Shown here: in pieces, positions 1-8,067 of the stretch | Position numbering within the stretch: position 1 is the stretch's first letter | How the letters are laid out: every line of letters starts with the position of its first letter | Translations under genes and position numbers: made by a program | The notes under the pieces: generated by a model | Seen by the model: only the letters and a program-made list of their open reading frames with translations | What the model was told of the DNA's origin: nothing | Database searches by the model: none | Assembly: GCA_023412495.1 (NCBI GenBank) | Contig: JAEYNP010000039.1 | Location: forward strand, 62,001 to 126,000 | Length of the DNA stretch: 64,000 bases | From: Pseudomonadota bacterium | GTDB lineage: Bacteria; Desulfobacterota; Desulfobulbia; Desulfobulbales; Desulfocapsaceae | Reading direction: 5' to 3'

Positions 1-113
1 CGCACCCGGTCCGGCAAGGGCTGCGCCCGCAGGCGTTCGTAAATCGCCCGCCCGACGCCGTCATCGGCCACCAACTCGTTGCCGATGCAGACGATCAAGG
101 CGCGGCGGTTCAT
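1..113 (-). CDS. [NiFe] hydrogenase maturation protease, N-terminal part (runs off the window)
   Basis: Only the first 37 codons are inside the window; the 3' end lies beyond position 1. They begin Met-Asn-Arg-Arg and carry the HyaD/HybD/HycI signature V-C-I-G-N-E-L-V-A-D-D-G-V-G, whose Glu (residue 13) corresponds to the nickel-sensing residue of the family. These endopeptidases trim the C-terminal tail of the hydrogenase large subunit after nickel insertion. The start ATG overlaps the TGA of the preceding gene (ATGA), so it is the last visible gene of the hydrogenase operon. The substrate is presumably the large subunit at 839-2257, which still has a 24-residue tail after its DPCxxCxxH motif. 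Confidence 0.85.
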   Translation of the reverse strand, partial: MNRRALIVCIGNELVADDGVGRAIYERLRAQPLPDRV

Positions 114-589
114 GGCTGGGGTCGCGAGCCGCTGAAGGCGAGACTGAAGCTGCAGGTGTCGCCTGTGGCAATGGTTTTCGGTCTGGCGGGATAGCCGCAA
201 AGTTCCGCCATAATGCCAGCAATATAGTAATGGAACATCTGGCAGGCTTGCCCGCCGATCTCCATCCTGCGGTTTTTGCAGACGCTGCCGATGGGGCAGT
301 GATTCAGCTCTACCACCGCCTCCGGTCCCACGAATTTCCCTTCGATCTCCATCTGCTGAATCTTCAGGACCCGGACCAGCTCGAAGAGCGCAATCTCCGG
401 CGTCCTCTCGGTCATATGGACCGGCAGGTTGGCGGCCATCTTCCGACCGGCCGCGACCGCAAGTGAAGGCGTCGACTTGCCGACGAAGGTCACGATGGTC
501 TCGATGAACATGTCGAGGAGGAAGGACACCTCGGTGAAGGCCTTGTCGTAATCCTCCGGGGTCAGCGTCAGCTCGATGTTGCCGCTCAT
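110..589 (-). CDS. V4R-like small-molecule-binding domain protein in the hydrogenase operon
   Basis: A 159-residue soluble protein without a signal peptide or membrane segment. The C-terminal half has a Cys-rich pattern: Cys98, Cys104, Cys116 (QAC), then a Y-x-x-A-G-I turn and G-D-T-C-S-F-S-L at 143-150. This is the arrangement of V4R (4-vinyl reductase / hydrocarbon-binding) domains, which bind small ligands or metals and often act in sensing. A distantly similar protein (3217-3711) opens the same operon. The start ATG at 589 overlaps the ferredoxin stop; a longer in-frame extension upstream would run inside the ferredoxin gene and was rejected. The role in hydrogenase assembly, regulation or electron transfer is inference. 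Confidence 0.6.
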   Translation of the reverse strand: MSGNIELTLTPEDYDKAFTEVSFLLDMFIETIVTFVGKSTPSLAVAAGRKMAANLPVHMTERTPEIALFELVRVLKIQQMEIEGKFVGPEAVVELNHCPIGSVCKNRRMEIGGQACQMFHYYIAGIMAELCGYPARPKTIATGDTCSFSLAFSGSRPQP

Positions 590-837
590 AGAAATTTCTC
601 CATACGCCTGCTGAATTCGATATTGCGGTAAAAATTCTTGACCACGTGGTGGTTGCGGTGGGTTATCGCCCCCGAGGGACAGATATAGGCGCAGCTCAGG
701 CAGGCGATGCAGTTTTCCAGAATCGCCACCGTCGCCTTGTTGGTCCCGCCGTCGTAGGCGAAGCATTCCGTCGGGCAGACATCGAGGCAAAGCCGGCAGC
801 CGCGGCATGCTTTCTCATTGATCGTCATCTCCAGCAT
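586..837 (-). CDS. 2[4Fe-4S] ferredoxin subunit of the hydrogenase operon
   Basis: An 83-residue protein with two complete CxxCxxCxxxCP motifs, Cys11/14/17/21 and Cys43/46/49/53, so it should hold two [4Fe-4S] clusters. The remaining 30 residues are basic and aromatic (HHVVKNFYRN). It lies 1 bp after the large-subunit stop and overlaps the next gene by 4 bp, so co-translation is likely. The natural inference is that it is the electron-transfer partner of the small subunit, taking the place of the MvhD/Hdr, flavin or NAD modules that usually accompany group 3 hydrogenases. None of those is in the window. Confidence 0.85.
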   Translation of the reverse strand: MLEMTINEKACRGCRLCLDVCPTECFAYDGGTNKATVAILENCIACLSCAYICPSGAITHRNHHVVKNFYRNIEFSRRMEKFL

Positions 838-838
838 C

Positions 839-2257
839 TCAGCCCCTCCATATTGTTTTCATTGTCCTGCCCTTTTCACGGATCGAAACGCTCATCGCCA
901 TCCTGCCGATGGCATGGGTCGAACAGGCGAGACAGGGATCGTAACAACGCACCACGAACTCCAGGCCATTCAGCATCCGTTCGTCCTCCGCGCCGATCAA
1001 TAGGGCATTGGCGCCCTCCTTGATCGATCTGTTGATCGCCGCGGTATTCTGCTGGGTGGCTATGATCATATTCGCCGCCCTGACGATACCGCGCTCGTCG
1101 ATCTCGTAGTCATGGATAAGGGTGCCCCTGGGAGCCTCGATATGGGCCACGCCTCTGCCGCCGGAGAAGGTCGCCGGCACCCGGTTGTCGCCCCGCAGGG
1201 CAGGCGTGTTGATCAGCTCGTCCGCCCGCTCGCAGGCATGGATCAGCTCGACCAGTTTGGCATACATCTGGATCACCGCGTTATGGCAGGGCCGGCCGAA
1301 TTTGGCGCGGAACTCCTCGAACTCCGCCTGGGCCAGCGGCGTGCCGATGCCGTCGACCACATTCAACCGGGCAAGCGTACTGACCCGGTAAAGGTGCTCC
1401 TCCCCCTCGTGTTCGAAGTAAACTTCCTTGGCGTAGGAGTTGGTCACCGTCCGTTCGACGAGGAACCGCCTGTAGTCCGTGCTGTCGAATTCGGTCTTGA
1501 TCGTGCCCTGCTCGTCCATGACCCGCAGCCGGCCGTCGTAGAAGTTGAGCAGCCCGCCATCGGTCACCGTGCCCATATACCAGGTCGGCAGGTTGAGGCT
1601 GTCGAGCAGCTGCGGATTGTCGTCGAAGAGCTTCAGGAGGAGGGTCTTGACAGGTCCTGTCAGCTCCTTTACCAGATTCACCGCCTCGGCGGTCAGTTCC
1701 TTCAGCTTCTGGAACTGGCCGTCGCTCAGCTCAAAGGAAATTCCGCCGGCGACGGCGGTGACCGGATGGATGCCGCGGCCGCCTACCGTCTCGTTGATCT
1801 TCTGGCCGAGGCTGCGGAGGCGGAGCCCTTTCTTGGCCAGCTCCGGCTCGGCGGCCACCATGCCGACGATGTTCTGGGTGGCGGGTTCGCCGTGGAGACC
1901 GAAGACCAGGTCGGGGCCTGCCAGCACGAAGAGCGAGAGGGCGTGGGAATGGATGACATGGCCCATGTACATGAATTCCCGAAGAAGTCGCGCGGCATCC
2001 GGAATCCGCACGCCAGCCGCGCGGTCCAGAGCTTTGGCCGCGACCAGGTGGTGGGCGGTGGGACAGACGCCGCAGATGCGCGCGGTCACCTGGGGCAAGG
2101 TGTGGGCCTGCATGCCGACCAGGATGCGCTCGAAGCCGCGCAGTTCGTTGACGCAGAAGAAGGCCTCCTCGACCTTGCCCTGATCGTCGCAATCGAGGAG
2201 AACCCGGGCATGACCCTCGATCCTCGTTACCGGATCTATTCTTATGGTTTTTGACAT
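839..2257 (-). CDS. [NiFe] hydrogenase large (catalytic) subunit, group 3-like
   Basis: A 472-residue large subunit. The N-terminus reads I-D-P-V-T-R-I-E-G-H. The first nickel-binding motif R-I-C-G-V-C is at 60-65 and the second, D-P-C-L-A-C-S-T-H, at 440-448, so all four nickel Cys ligands are present and none is Sec. A 24-residue tail follows His448 and would be removed by the maturation protease encoded at the end of the operon. Length and motifs resemble the F420-non-reducing (Mvh) and related group 3 enzymes rather than membrane-bound uptake enzymes. The start was set at 2257, where ATG overlaps the small-subunit TGA (TGATG); a 89-codon upstream extension would overlap that gene and is not credible. 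Confidence 0.92.
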   Translation of the reverse strand: MSKTIRIDPVTRIEGHARVLLDCDDQGKVEEAFFCVNELRGFERILVGMQAHTLPQVTARICGVCPTAHHLVAAKALDRAAGVRIPDAARLLREFMYMGHVIHSHALSLFVLAGPDLVFGLHGEPATQNIVGMVAAEPELAKKGLRLRSLGQKINETVGGRGIHPVTAVAGGISFELSDGQFQKLKELTAEAVNLVKELTGPVKTLLLKLFDDNPQLLDSLNLPTWYMGTVTDGGLLNFYDGRLRVMDEQGTIKTEFDSTDYRRFLVERTVTNSYAKEVYFEHEGEEHLYRVSTLARLNVVDGIGTPLAQAEFEEFRAKFGRPCHNAVIQMYAKLVELIHACERADELINTPALRGDNRVPATFSGGRGVAHIEAPRGTLIHDYEIDERGIVRAANMIIATQQNTAAINRSIKEGANALLIGAEDERMLNGLEFVVRCYDPCLACSTHAIGRMAMSVSIREKGRTMKTIWRG

Positions 2258-3189
2258 CAGCTGGCCTCCCCTTCGGCTATCCACTTGCGGATGAGAAATG
2301 TAGGTTTGTTGCCGATCATCTTGGTCGCCATGGCGTAGGCGTACTGCGTCTTTGCCGTTTTTTCCAGATGATCCTTCACCGTCTCGTACGGAATTGTGGT
2401 GAGCCGGGACATCCGCTGGCCGATCTCGGTGCGGATATCCCGGGTCGGCTCGGTCAAGACCTGCATGGTAGGGCCGGCGCAGCCGCTGCACGGCACGCCG
2501 TGGTTGGGACACGGGGCCAGGCACCGGTCAAGGGTGACCGAACCCTGGCAGACAAAGCCCTGGCTTAAGAAGCAGGTTTCCTTGTCCGGCACGCCCTCGG
2601 TGATCTCGCGGATCGCCCCCACCTCGGTCTTGACCATGGTCCGCCGGCAGCCGGCGCAAACGCTCTCCTTGACGACCGTGGACGCCCGCCCTTCGGTCAG
2701 GGCTGAAAGGCCCTCAAAGACGAAGTGGGGATGGGGCGGACAACCGGGCAGATAGAGATCGACATCGATGACCTCATCGACAGGGGTAACCATCTTTTCC
2801 AGAGCGCTTATGGAATTGTTCGGCAGGAAGCTGGTCCTGGTGGTCGGGCTCTGCCGGTAGACGTGATCCATGATCTCCTCGCGGCTGTGGGCCAGGCCCG
2901 CGCCATGCAGCCCGCCATAGACCGCGCAGGTGCCAAAAGCAATGATGGTTTTGCAGGCTTTCCGCATCTCGATCGCAGCATGGCGGTCGTGCTCCGTCCG
3001 CACCGAGCCGGTGAGGATGCCAATATCCGCCGCCGGATAATTCTTTTCGTCCGTCAACACCGGACATTTCTGAATCTCCACCGACTCCAGGACCTTCAGT
3101 ATCTTTTCATGCAGATCGACCAAGGCCACATGACAACCGCCGCAATCGCACAGCCACTCGGTATTCAGGCGAATCTTTTCTCCGCTCAT
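2257..3189 (-). CDS. [NiFe] hydrogenase small (iron-sulfur) subunit, group 3-like
   Basis: A 310-residue cytoplasmic-type small subunit with no Tat signal. The proximal-cluster region starts C-D-C-G-G-C-H (Cys14/16/19), followed by F-G-T-C-A and P-G-C-P-P. A Cys-rich C-terminal half (CAGCRR, then CFLSQGFVCQG, CLAPCPNHGVPCSGC) can supply ligands for further [4Fe-4S] clusters. This matches the MvhG/FrhG-type gamma subunits, which pass electrons from the NiFe site to a partner; here the partner is probably the adjacent ferredoxin. A good Shine-Dalgarno (AGAGGA) precedes the ATG. It is translationally coupled to the large subunit. Confidence 0.9.
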   Translation of the reverse strand: MSGEKIRLNTEWLCDCGGCHVALVDLHEKILKVLESVEIQKCPVLTDEKNYPAADIGILTGSVRTEHDRHAAIEMRKACKTIIAFGTCAVYGGLHGAGLAHSREEIMDHVYRQSPTTRTSFLPNNSISALEKMVTPVDEVIDVDLYLPGCPPHPHFVFEGLSALTEGRASTVVKESVCAGCRRTMVKTEVGAIREITEGVPDKETCFLSQGFVCQGSVTLDRCLAPCPNHGVPCSGCAGPTMQVLTEPTRDIRTEIGQRMSRLTTIPYETVKDHLEKTAKTQYAYAMATKMIGNKPTFLIRKWIAEGEAS

Positions 3190-3216
3190 CTTGTCCTCTT
3201 CACAGTTGTCATGTTC

Positions 3217-3711
3217 TCAAGCCTCGACGGTAAGCACCTTCAGGCAGGCGTTTTCCCCGGCGTGCCGGATCTCGAGTGTCGCCTTCTTCCCCATGATCGT
3301 CTCGAGGGCCCCGGCAAAAAAGCCGTACATCATGTTGCACAGCGACCCTTGCTGCGGATGACCGAAGCGCAGGAGGGCCTGGCGGATCATGCAGTCCCGG
3401 AAGACCAGCTGCAGCTGGCGCTGCCCTTTTTCATTGACGGTAATCAGCTCAGCCTGGCCCTTCTGCTTGAAGGGTTCAAAGCCCCAGAGGCAGTGGTTTG
3501 CCTCGAGGATATGGCGCACCTCCTCGACCGCCTCGAGAAGATCTCCGGTCCTTTTGGCATTTTCGGAAAATTTTCGACCGAGATTGCGGCCCGCCGAGGT
3601 CGTCATGCTGTTCGCCCCCCGCCCGAGGATCGGTTCGATTCCGGCCGACAGGGCCGCCATGAAGTTCATGGTTTCCTGCAGCGTCCGCCTTTTTTTCAGG
3701 ATTTCCTCCAC
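3217..3711 (-). CDS. V4R-like domain protein, first gene of the hydrogenase operon
   Basis: A 164-residue soluble protein. An N-terminal helical half is followed by a V4R-like C-terminal half: R-D-C-M-I-R-Q (Cys107), S-L-C-N-M-M-Y-G-F-F-A-G (Cys125), and a final E-N-A-C-L-K-V-L strand (Cys156). The Cys/Tyr/Gly spacing parallels the protein at 110-589. The start is GTG at 3711, preceded by GGAGGG with six-base spacing; an internal ATG at codon 15 with AGGAAA in front is an alternative. It sits 27 bp before the small-subunit gene. V4R domains bind small hydrophobic ligands, tetrapyrroles or metals, so a sensory or assembly role is possible but unproven. Confidence 0.55.
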   Translation of the reverse strand: MEEILKKRRTLQETMNFMAALSAGIEPILGRGANSMTTSAGRNLGRKFSENAKRTGDLLEAVEEVRHILEANHCLWGFEPFKQKGQAELITVNEKGQRQLQLVFRDCMIRQALLRFGHPQQGSLCNMMYGFFAGALETIMGKKATLEIRHAGENACLKVLTVEA

Positions 3712-3789
3712 TTCAAGCCCTCCAGTGCAATGTGTTGCGTTTCCAGACGTACTACATCATATAAGTCTTTTTTCTTAAGCCCCTAATTA

Positions 3790-3819
3790 CATATACTCTG
3801 TCGGCACCGCTTTTGTAAA
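3790..3819 (-). promoter_or_regulatory. Possible sigma-70 promoter for the hydrogenase operon
   Basis: On the minus strand TTTACA (3814-3819) and TATATG (3790-3795) are separated by 18 bp, inside the AT-rich 328-bp gap between pcm and the hydrogenase operon (3712-4039). No TGGCAC-N5-TTGC sigma-54 site was found in this gap, and nothing else in it was recognised. Confidence 0.3.
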
Positions 3820-4039
3820 ATTAAAAGAAGCAGGATTGTGGATTCATGACCTAAAAATCAGAAGTTGGCAGATGAAGACAGGATGCGGCACCAGGACCCT
3901 TCCTGATCACCCTAAGATGAAACAAATCGATGACTACGCGAAAACAACTGACGGGAAGGGAATGAAATAGACCCGTTCGCTCTCAAGCGATACTTCGCTC
4001 GAACGTGCGGCGCAGGGCGGTCCGGAAGATGCAGCCGGT

Positions 4040-4684
4040 TCACTTATTCCAGCCGTATTCTCCCACCAGATCAACAAAACGGACGCCGGCGAGATTGGTA
4101 ATCTCCAGCTTGCCTTGCTTCTTCTCCAGCAACTGCAGCACTTGCACGTGCTGGTCGCCGACCGGGATGATGATGCGTCCGGGATCGGCAAGCTGCTCGA
4201 CCAAGGGTTCGGGAATGGTTGGACCGCCGGCGGTGACGATAATGGCATCGTAGGGACCGTATTCCGGCCAGCCGAGTGTGCCGTCATCGATTTTGGACCG
4301 GATGTTGTAGTAGCGCAGTTTGTCGAAGATCCGCCGGGCTTCGGTGAGCAGGGAGTCGATCCGCTCGACGGTATAGACCTTGTAGCACATCCGGGACAGC
4401 ACTGCAGCCTGATAGCCGGAGCCGGTACCGATTTCCAGGACCTTTTCATTTCCCTGGAGCCGGAGGGCCTGGGTCATGTACGCTACTATGTAAGGTTGGG
4501 AGATGGTCTGGCCGGCGCCGATCGGCAGGGGATGATCGCCATAGGCCCGTCCCCGCATGGCATCGTCGACAAAAAGATGCCTGGGCACTTCCAGCATCGC
4601 TTGGATAGTCCGCTGATCGTAGATATCCCGGCTCAGGAGCTGTTCCTGAACCATTCGTATCCGGCCGGTTTCGTACGGATCCAT
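4040..4684 (-). CDS. pcm: Protein-L-isoaspartate O-methyltransferase
   Basis: A 214-residue cytosolic repair enzyme that transfers a methyl group from S-adenosylmethionine to L-isoaspartyl residues in damaged proteins, starting their return to L-aspartate. The family's SAM-binding motif E-I-G-T-G-S-G-Y is at 84-91, preceded by the substrate loop G-A-G-Q-T-I-S-Q-P at 57-65; both are textbook for Pcm, and the length is normal. ATG at 4684 was preferred to the adjacent GTG at 4687. It begins 6 bp after the lipoprotein gene at 4691-5074, so the two are probably one transcript. Confidence 0.93.
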   Translation of the reverse strand: MDPYETGRIRMVQEQLLSRDIYDQRTIQAMLEVPRHLFVDDAMRGRAYGDHPLPIGAGQTISQPYIVAYMTQALRLQGNEKVLEIGTGSGYQAAVLSRMCYKVYTVERIDSLLTEARRIFDKLRYYNIRSKIDDGTLGWPEYGPYDAIIVTAGGPTIPEPLVEQLADPGRIIIPVGDQHVQVLQLLEKKQGKLEITNLAGVRFVDLVGEYGWNK

Positions 4685-4690
4685 CACCTT

Positions 4691-5074
4691 TTACTTCTTT
4701 TGCCAGGAAAAGTCTTTGGCCCAGCCCATCTCATCCTCGTCTCTCGAGAAATAGACACAGTCGGTCACGATGGAATTGCGCAGAGTCACCACCACTGTCT
4801 GGTATTCCGGAGCGCCGATACGTTTGCCGACCAGAGGGGTCTTCTCCATCAGGGACATCTTTTTGTCCCGGTACAACCATTTCTCCACGCCCTCGCCAAC
4901 CTCCTCCTGTTCGTCCGGTTCGCCGAGAAAGACCAGGACATCTTCCTTGGTGGATTTTCCAACCTTAAGCAGTGCCGCGTCCGATGCAAGGTGGCGCACC
5001 GGGTTGATATAGCACCCCGAAACGCCGGCAACCAGCATCAGTGCCAGGAGAAAATTCCTCAATTTCACAGCCAT
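4691..5074 (-). CDS. Small lipoprotein with SmpA/OmlA (BamE-like) fold
   Basis: A 126-residue protein with a basic start, a short hydrophobic stretch and a lipobox (V-S-G-C, Cys21), so it should be lipidated and held in the outer or inner membrane. The mature part starts with a helix and G-K-S-T-K-E-D-V-L-x-F-L-G-E-P-D-E, the pattern of the SmpA/OmlA/BamE family (helix, G-x-P turn, then beta strands W-L-Y and V-V-V-T-L). BamE family members help BamA insert outer-membrane proteins; whether this one does is unknown, as bamA is 7 kb away. A longer 5' extension to 5113 would spoil the signal peptide and was not used. Confidence 0.7.
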   Translation of the reverse strand: MAVKLRNFLLALMLVAGVSGCYINPVRHLASDAALLKVGKSTKEDVLVFLGEPDEQEEVGEGVEKWLYRDKKMSLMEKTPLVGKRIGAPEYQTVVVTLRNSIVTDCVYFSRDEDEMGWAKDFSWQKK

Positions 5075-5278
5075 TGTACTTCTCCATCGAGCAGAGGGAC
5101 CAGGATTTCCCATCTCTGCCGTTTTCTGTAAAGATGGTGAGGTCGTGAGACCAGCGCAAAGCGAACCTCAAGAATCGCAACTCTTGAAAATGAAGCTCAA
5201 TCGATCTCCATTTCTATAGCCGGTGGATTTCAAATTTTCAACGAATAAACTGAGACAAACGCAGGAACAGCAGATCAT

Positions 5279-5311
5279 GCCGCTCCATACCGCTTGGCGG
5301 CATGGAGCGGC
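5279..5311 (-). terminator. Hairpin after htpG
   Basis: A perfect 10-bp inverted repeat (GCCGCTCCAT at 5279-5288, ATGGAGCGGC at 5302-5311) with a 13-nt loop lies 13 bp beyond the htpG stop. There is no U-run on the minus strand, so it may stabilise the 3' end or need Rho. Confidence 0.5.
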
Positions 5312-5323
5312 AATTCCCGCAGA

Positions 5324-7207
5324 TCAGTCCTGCACGACCCGGTTGAGGATACGATAGTTCCTTTCAACCATGGCCAGGGGATCGACGACCAGTCCCGCCT
5401 GGATCATGGCATTGTCATGGATCTGCCGGGCAATTTCGGCAGCGAAGTCTTCGTCTTTCTCGGACAGCTCAACGAGTTTTTTGATGAGGGGATTTTTTGG
5501 ATTGATTTCAAGTTTCTTTTTGCTCTCGCCCATCCCGGGGAAGCCCTTTTCCTTGCGTCCCACGGCCAGCACCCGCTCCATTGTGGAGGTCATGAATCCG
5601 TCGGGGTTGACGATCATCGCGGGAGAATCGACCAGTCGCTTGGATATCACGACATCCGAGACCGTTTTTTCGAGAACCTTCTTCATCCACTCGGTGAGTT
5701 TTGCGAGTGCATCCTGGTTGAGCTTTTGACCCTCGTCGCCCGCCGTCGCCTCCTCCTCTTTCACTTCCTCGCTGCCTGCGATGGACAGGTCAGCCCGGTC
5801 GGCGGAAACCAGCTTCTTGCCCTCGAACTCGGCGAGATGGCTGAGGACGAAATCATCGATGGGCTCCAGGGTGTAGATGATCTCGATATCCTTCTTGCGA
5901 AACATCTCCACGTAGGGACCGGCCTCGATGGCGGCCCGGCTGGGACCGTTGATATAGTAGATCTCCTCTTGGTCGGGGTTCATCCTGAGGAGGTAGTCGG
6001 CAAGGGAGATCGGTTTGTCCGCCTCCGACTTGGAGGACTCGAATCGCAGCAGCTTGCCCAGTTCCTTCTGGAATTCATAATCCGATGTAATGCCCTCCTT
6101 GATAAAGATGCCGAAGGTGGTCCAGAACTTCAGATACTTCTCGGGATCGCTCTTGGCCTCCTCGTCCAGGAACTTCAGGAAGCGCCTGGTGATGACCTTG
6201 CGTATCTTCATCACCAGGGCGTTGTCCTGGAGGGCCTGGCGGGAGATATTGAGGGGCAGGTCCTCGCTGTCCACCACGCCCTTCAAAAAACGCAGCCAAT
6301 CGGGCAGGATATTCTTGGAGTGCTGGTCGATGAGGATTCGCTGGCAGTAGAGGTTCGCGCCGGGGTCCATCTTGCCGAAGCCGAAGACCTCGAGGTTTTC
6401 GGCCGGGACGAAGAGCAGGGCATTGATGGCGAGCGGCGCATCGGCGGAAAAATGCAGCCGGTAGAGAGGATCGCCTACCGCGTTGCCTATGAACTTGTAG
6501 AATTCCACATACTCTTCATCCTTGATCTCGCTCTTGTTCCTGGTCCACAAGGCCTGCACGGTATTGAGGGTTTCCCCGTCCAGCTTGATGGGGAAGGGCA
6601 CGAAGGCCGAATACTGCTTGACGATCGAGCTGATCTTCCACTTCTGGACATAATCCTTGGCGTCATCCTTCAACTCGACGATGACCTTGGTGCCGCGGCG
6701 CAGGCCGGGCGCCTCGCTGATGGTGAAGGAGCCGGTGCCGTCCGAGACCCACTCGTGCCCCTCGCTCTTATCCCAGGACCGGCTCTGCACCCGTACCGCC
6801 TTGCCGGCCATGAAGGCCGAGTAGAAGCCGACCCCGAACTGCCCGATGAGGTTGACATCCTTTTTCGCCGCCTCGACCAGCTCGGACAGGAAGGTATTCG
6901 AGCCGGAATGAGCGATGGTCCCCAGGTTATGCTCCAGCTCGCTTCGGGTCATGCCGATGCCGGTGTCGGTGATGGTCAGGGTGTTGCTCTTCTCGTCGAG
7001 GTCGATGGTAATCTCGAGCGGCAGATGACCGTCGAAGAGATCGGTCTCGGTAATGCTTTCATGCCTGAACTTTTCCAGGGCGTCGGCCGCATTGGAGATC
7101 AATTCCCGGATAAAGACGTCCCTCTCGGTGTAGAGGGAGTTGATGACAATATCGAGGAGCTTTTTTGTTTCCGCCTTGAATTCGTAGGTTGTGGTCTGGC
7201 CAGTCAT
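5324..7207 (-). CDS. htpG: Chaperone protein HtpG (Hsp90)
   Basis: A 627-residue cytosolic ATP-dependent chaperone of normal family length. The GHKL ATP-binding domain carries the N-box R-E-L-I-S-N-A-A-D-A-L at 34-44 (Glu35 catalytic, Asn39 metal) and D-T-G-I-G-M at 80-85, followed by the lid loop G-Q-F-G-V-G-F-Y-S-A-F. The middle domain has N-I-S-R-Q-x-L-Q with the ATP-contacting Arg. The C-terminus ends A-M-V-E-R-N-Y-R-I-L, the dimerisation end. It is transcribed alone, divergently from the phosphoesterase at 7384. Confidence 0.97.
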   Translation of the reverse strand: MTGQTTTYEFKAETKKLLDIVINSLYTERDVFIRELISNAADALEKFRHESITETDLFDGHLPLEITIDLDEKSNTLTITDTGIGMTRSELEHNLGTIAHSGSNTFLSELVEAAKKDVNLIGQFGVGFYSAFMAGKAVRVQSRSWDKSEGHEWVSDGTGSFTISEAPGLRRGTKVIVELKDDAKDYVQKWKISSIVKQYSAFVPFPIKLDGETLNTVQALWTRNKSEIKDEEYVEFYKFIGNAVGDPLYRLHFSADAPLAINALLFVPAENLEVFGFGKMDPGANLYCQRILIDQHSKNILPDWLRFLKGVVDSEDLPLNISRQALQDNALVMKIRKVITRRFLKFLDEEAKSDPEKYLKFWTTFGIFIKEGITSDYEFQKELGKLLRFESSKSEADKPISLADYLLRMNPDQEEIYYINGPSRAAIEAGPYVEMFRKKDIEIIYTLEPIDDFVLSHLAEFEGKKLVSADRADLSIAGSEEVKEEEATAGDEGQKLNQDALAKLTEWMKKVLEKTVSDVVISKRLVDSPAMIVNPDGFMTSTMERVLAVGRKEKGFPGMGESKKKLEINPKNPLIKKLVELSEKDEDFAAEIARQIHDNAMIQAGLVVDPLAMVERNYRILNRVVQD

Positions 7208-7310
7208 GATTCACCTCTTCTCGTGTGACAATGCGGCAAGTACCCTCGGCCCGGTTCCCGGGGACCTCTTGAGGCTGCTTGCCATTGATTTTTTTCCTAA
7301 ATTCGGCGAA

Positions 7311-7339
7311 TATGGTAAACATCGATGCACCGCTGTCAA
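7311..7339 (-). promoter_or_regulatory. Possible promoter upstream of htpG
   Basis: On the minus strand CTTGACA (ending near 7334) is followed about 17-18 bp later by ACCATATT. This fits a sigma-70 -35 box and, loosely, the CTTGA/CCCATNT pattern of heat-shock (sigma-32) promoters. No CIRCE element was seen. Suggestive only. Confidence 0.25.
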
Positions 7340-7383
7340 GAGTCCTTGAGGGCGTCTCTACCACCTTCATCATGTAGATAAGT

Positions 7384-8067
7384 ATGAAAATAATAGCCTT
7401 CGGCGACATTCACATGGCCATCGGCGAAGCCCGGCGGATTCCTGGCATTGGAGAGGCTGACCTGATCATCCTGAACGGAGATTTGACCAACCGCGGTGGC
7501 GTGAGGGAAGTCAAGGCAGTCCTGGACGACATCCTTGCCGTAAATCCGAAGGTGCTCGCCCAATTCGGCAACATGGACCGCCCGGAAGTCAACGAGTACC
7601 TGGAAAACCTGGGAATCAACCTGCACGGCCAGGCTCGCCTGGTGGGCGGGGAGGTCTGCCTGGTAGGTGTCGGCGGCTCGAATTTTACTCCTTTTCGCAC
7701 TCCCTCCGAGTTCTCCGAGCAGGAGCTGCATCGTCTGGCCGAACAGGCCATGGAGCAGGGAGTGGAGTACAAAAAGCTTGCCGAACCGCTGCACAGGAGG
7801 ACAATTCCACTGGTCCTGGTCAGCCATGTGCCGCCCTACGGTACCAGGATCGACACCCTGTCGAGCGGCAGACATGTCGGTTCCTCGGCCGTGCGCGCAG
7901 CCATCGAAAGGTATCGGCCCGATCTCTGCATTGCCGGGCACATCCATGAGGCCAAAGGCAGGGATCTCCTGGCCGGCACTCCGATCCTCAACCCCGGCGA
8001 CCTGCGGGGAGGCGGCTGGGTCACCGTCCACATCAACAACTCCCAACTGGAAATCCATCTGCAATGA
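7384..8067 (+). CDS. Calcineurin-like metallophosphoesterase
   Basis: A 227-residue cytosolic phosphoesterase with the two-metal signature in order: G-D-I-H (Asp8, His10), N-G-D-L (Asp33), G-N-M-D (Asn63, Met64 in place of the usual His, Asp65), S-H-V-P-P, and G-H-I-H close to the C-terminus. The substrate cannot be told from sequence. It overlaps the next gene, protoporphyrinogen oxidase, by 4 bp (ATGA), so the two are translated together, but no functional link with haem synthesis is evident. Confidence 0.85.
   Translation: MKIIAFGDIHMAIGEARRIPGIGEADLIILNGDLTNRGGVREVKAVLDDILAVNPKVLAQFGNMDRPEVNEYLENLGINLHGQARLVGGEVCLVGVGGSNFTPFRTPSEFSEQELHRLAEQAMEQGVEYKKLAEPLHRRTIPLVLVSHVPPYGTRIDTLSSGRHVGSSAVRAAIERYRPDLCIAGHIHEAKGRDLLAGTPILNPGDLRGGGWVTVHINNSQLEIHLQ

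Noticed and set aside
839..2257. Selenocysteine in the hydrogenase large subunit
   Set aside because: Both nickel-binding motifs have TGC/TGT Cys codons and the frame has no internal TGA.
4691..5113. Longer start for the BamE-like lipoprotein (5113)
   Set aside because: It would put 13 polar residues before the signal peptide; ATG 5074 gives a normal lipoprotein signal.
5294..7228. Long plus-strand open frame opposite htpG
   Set aside because: Antisense shadow of a strongly conserved gene; its translation is low in complexity and matches no family.
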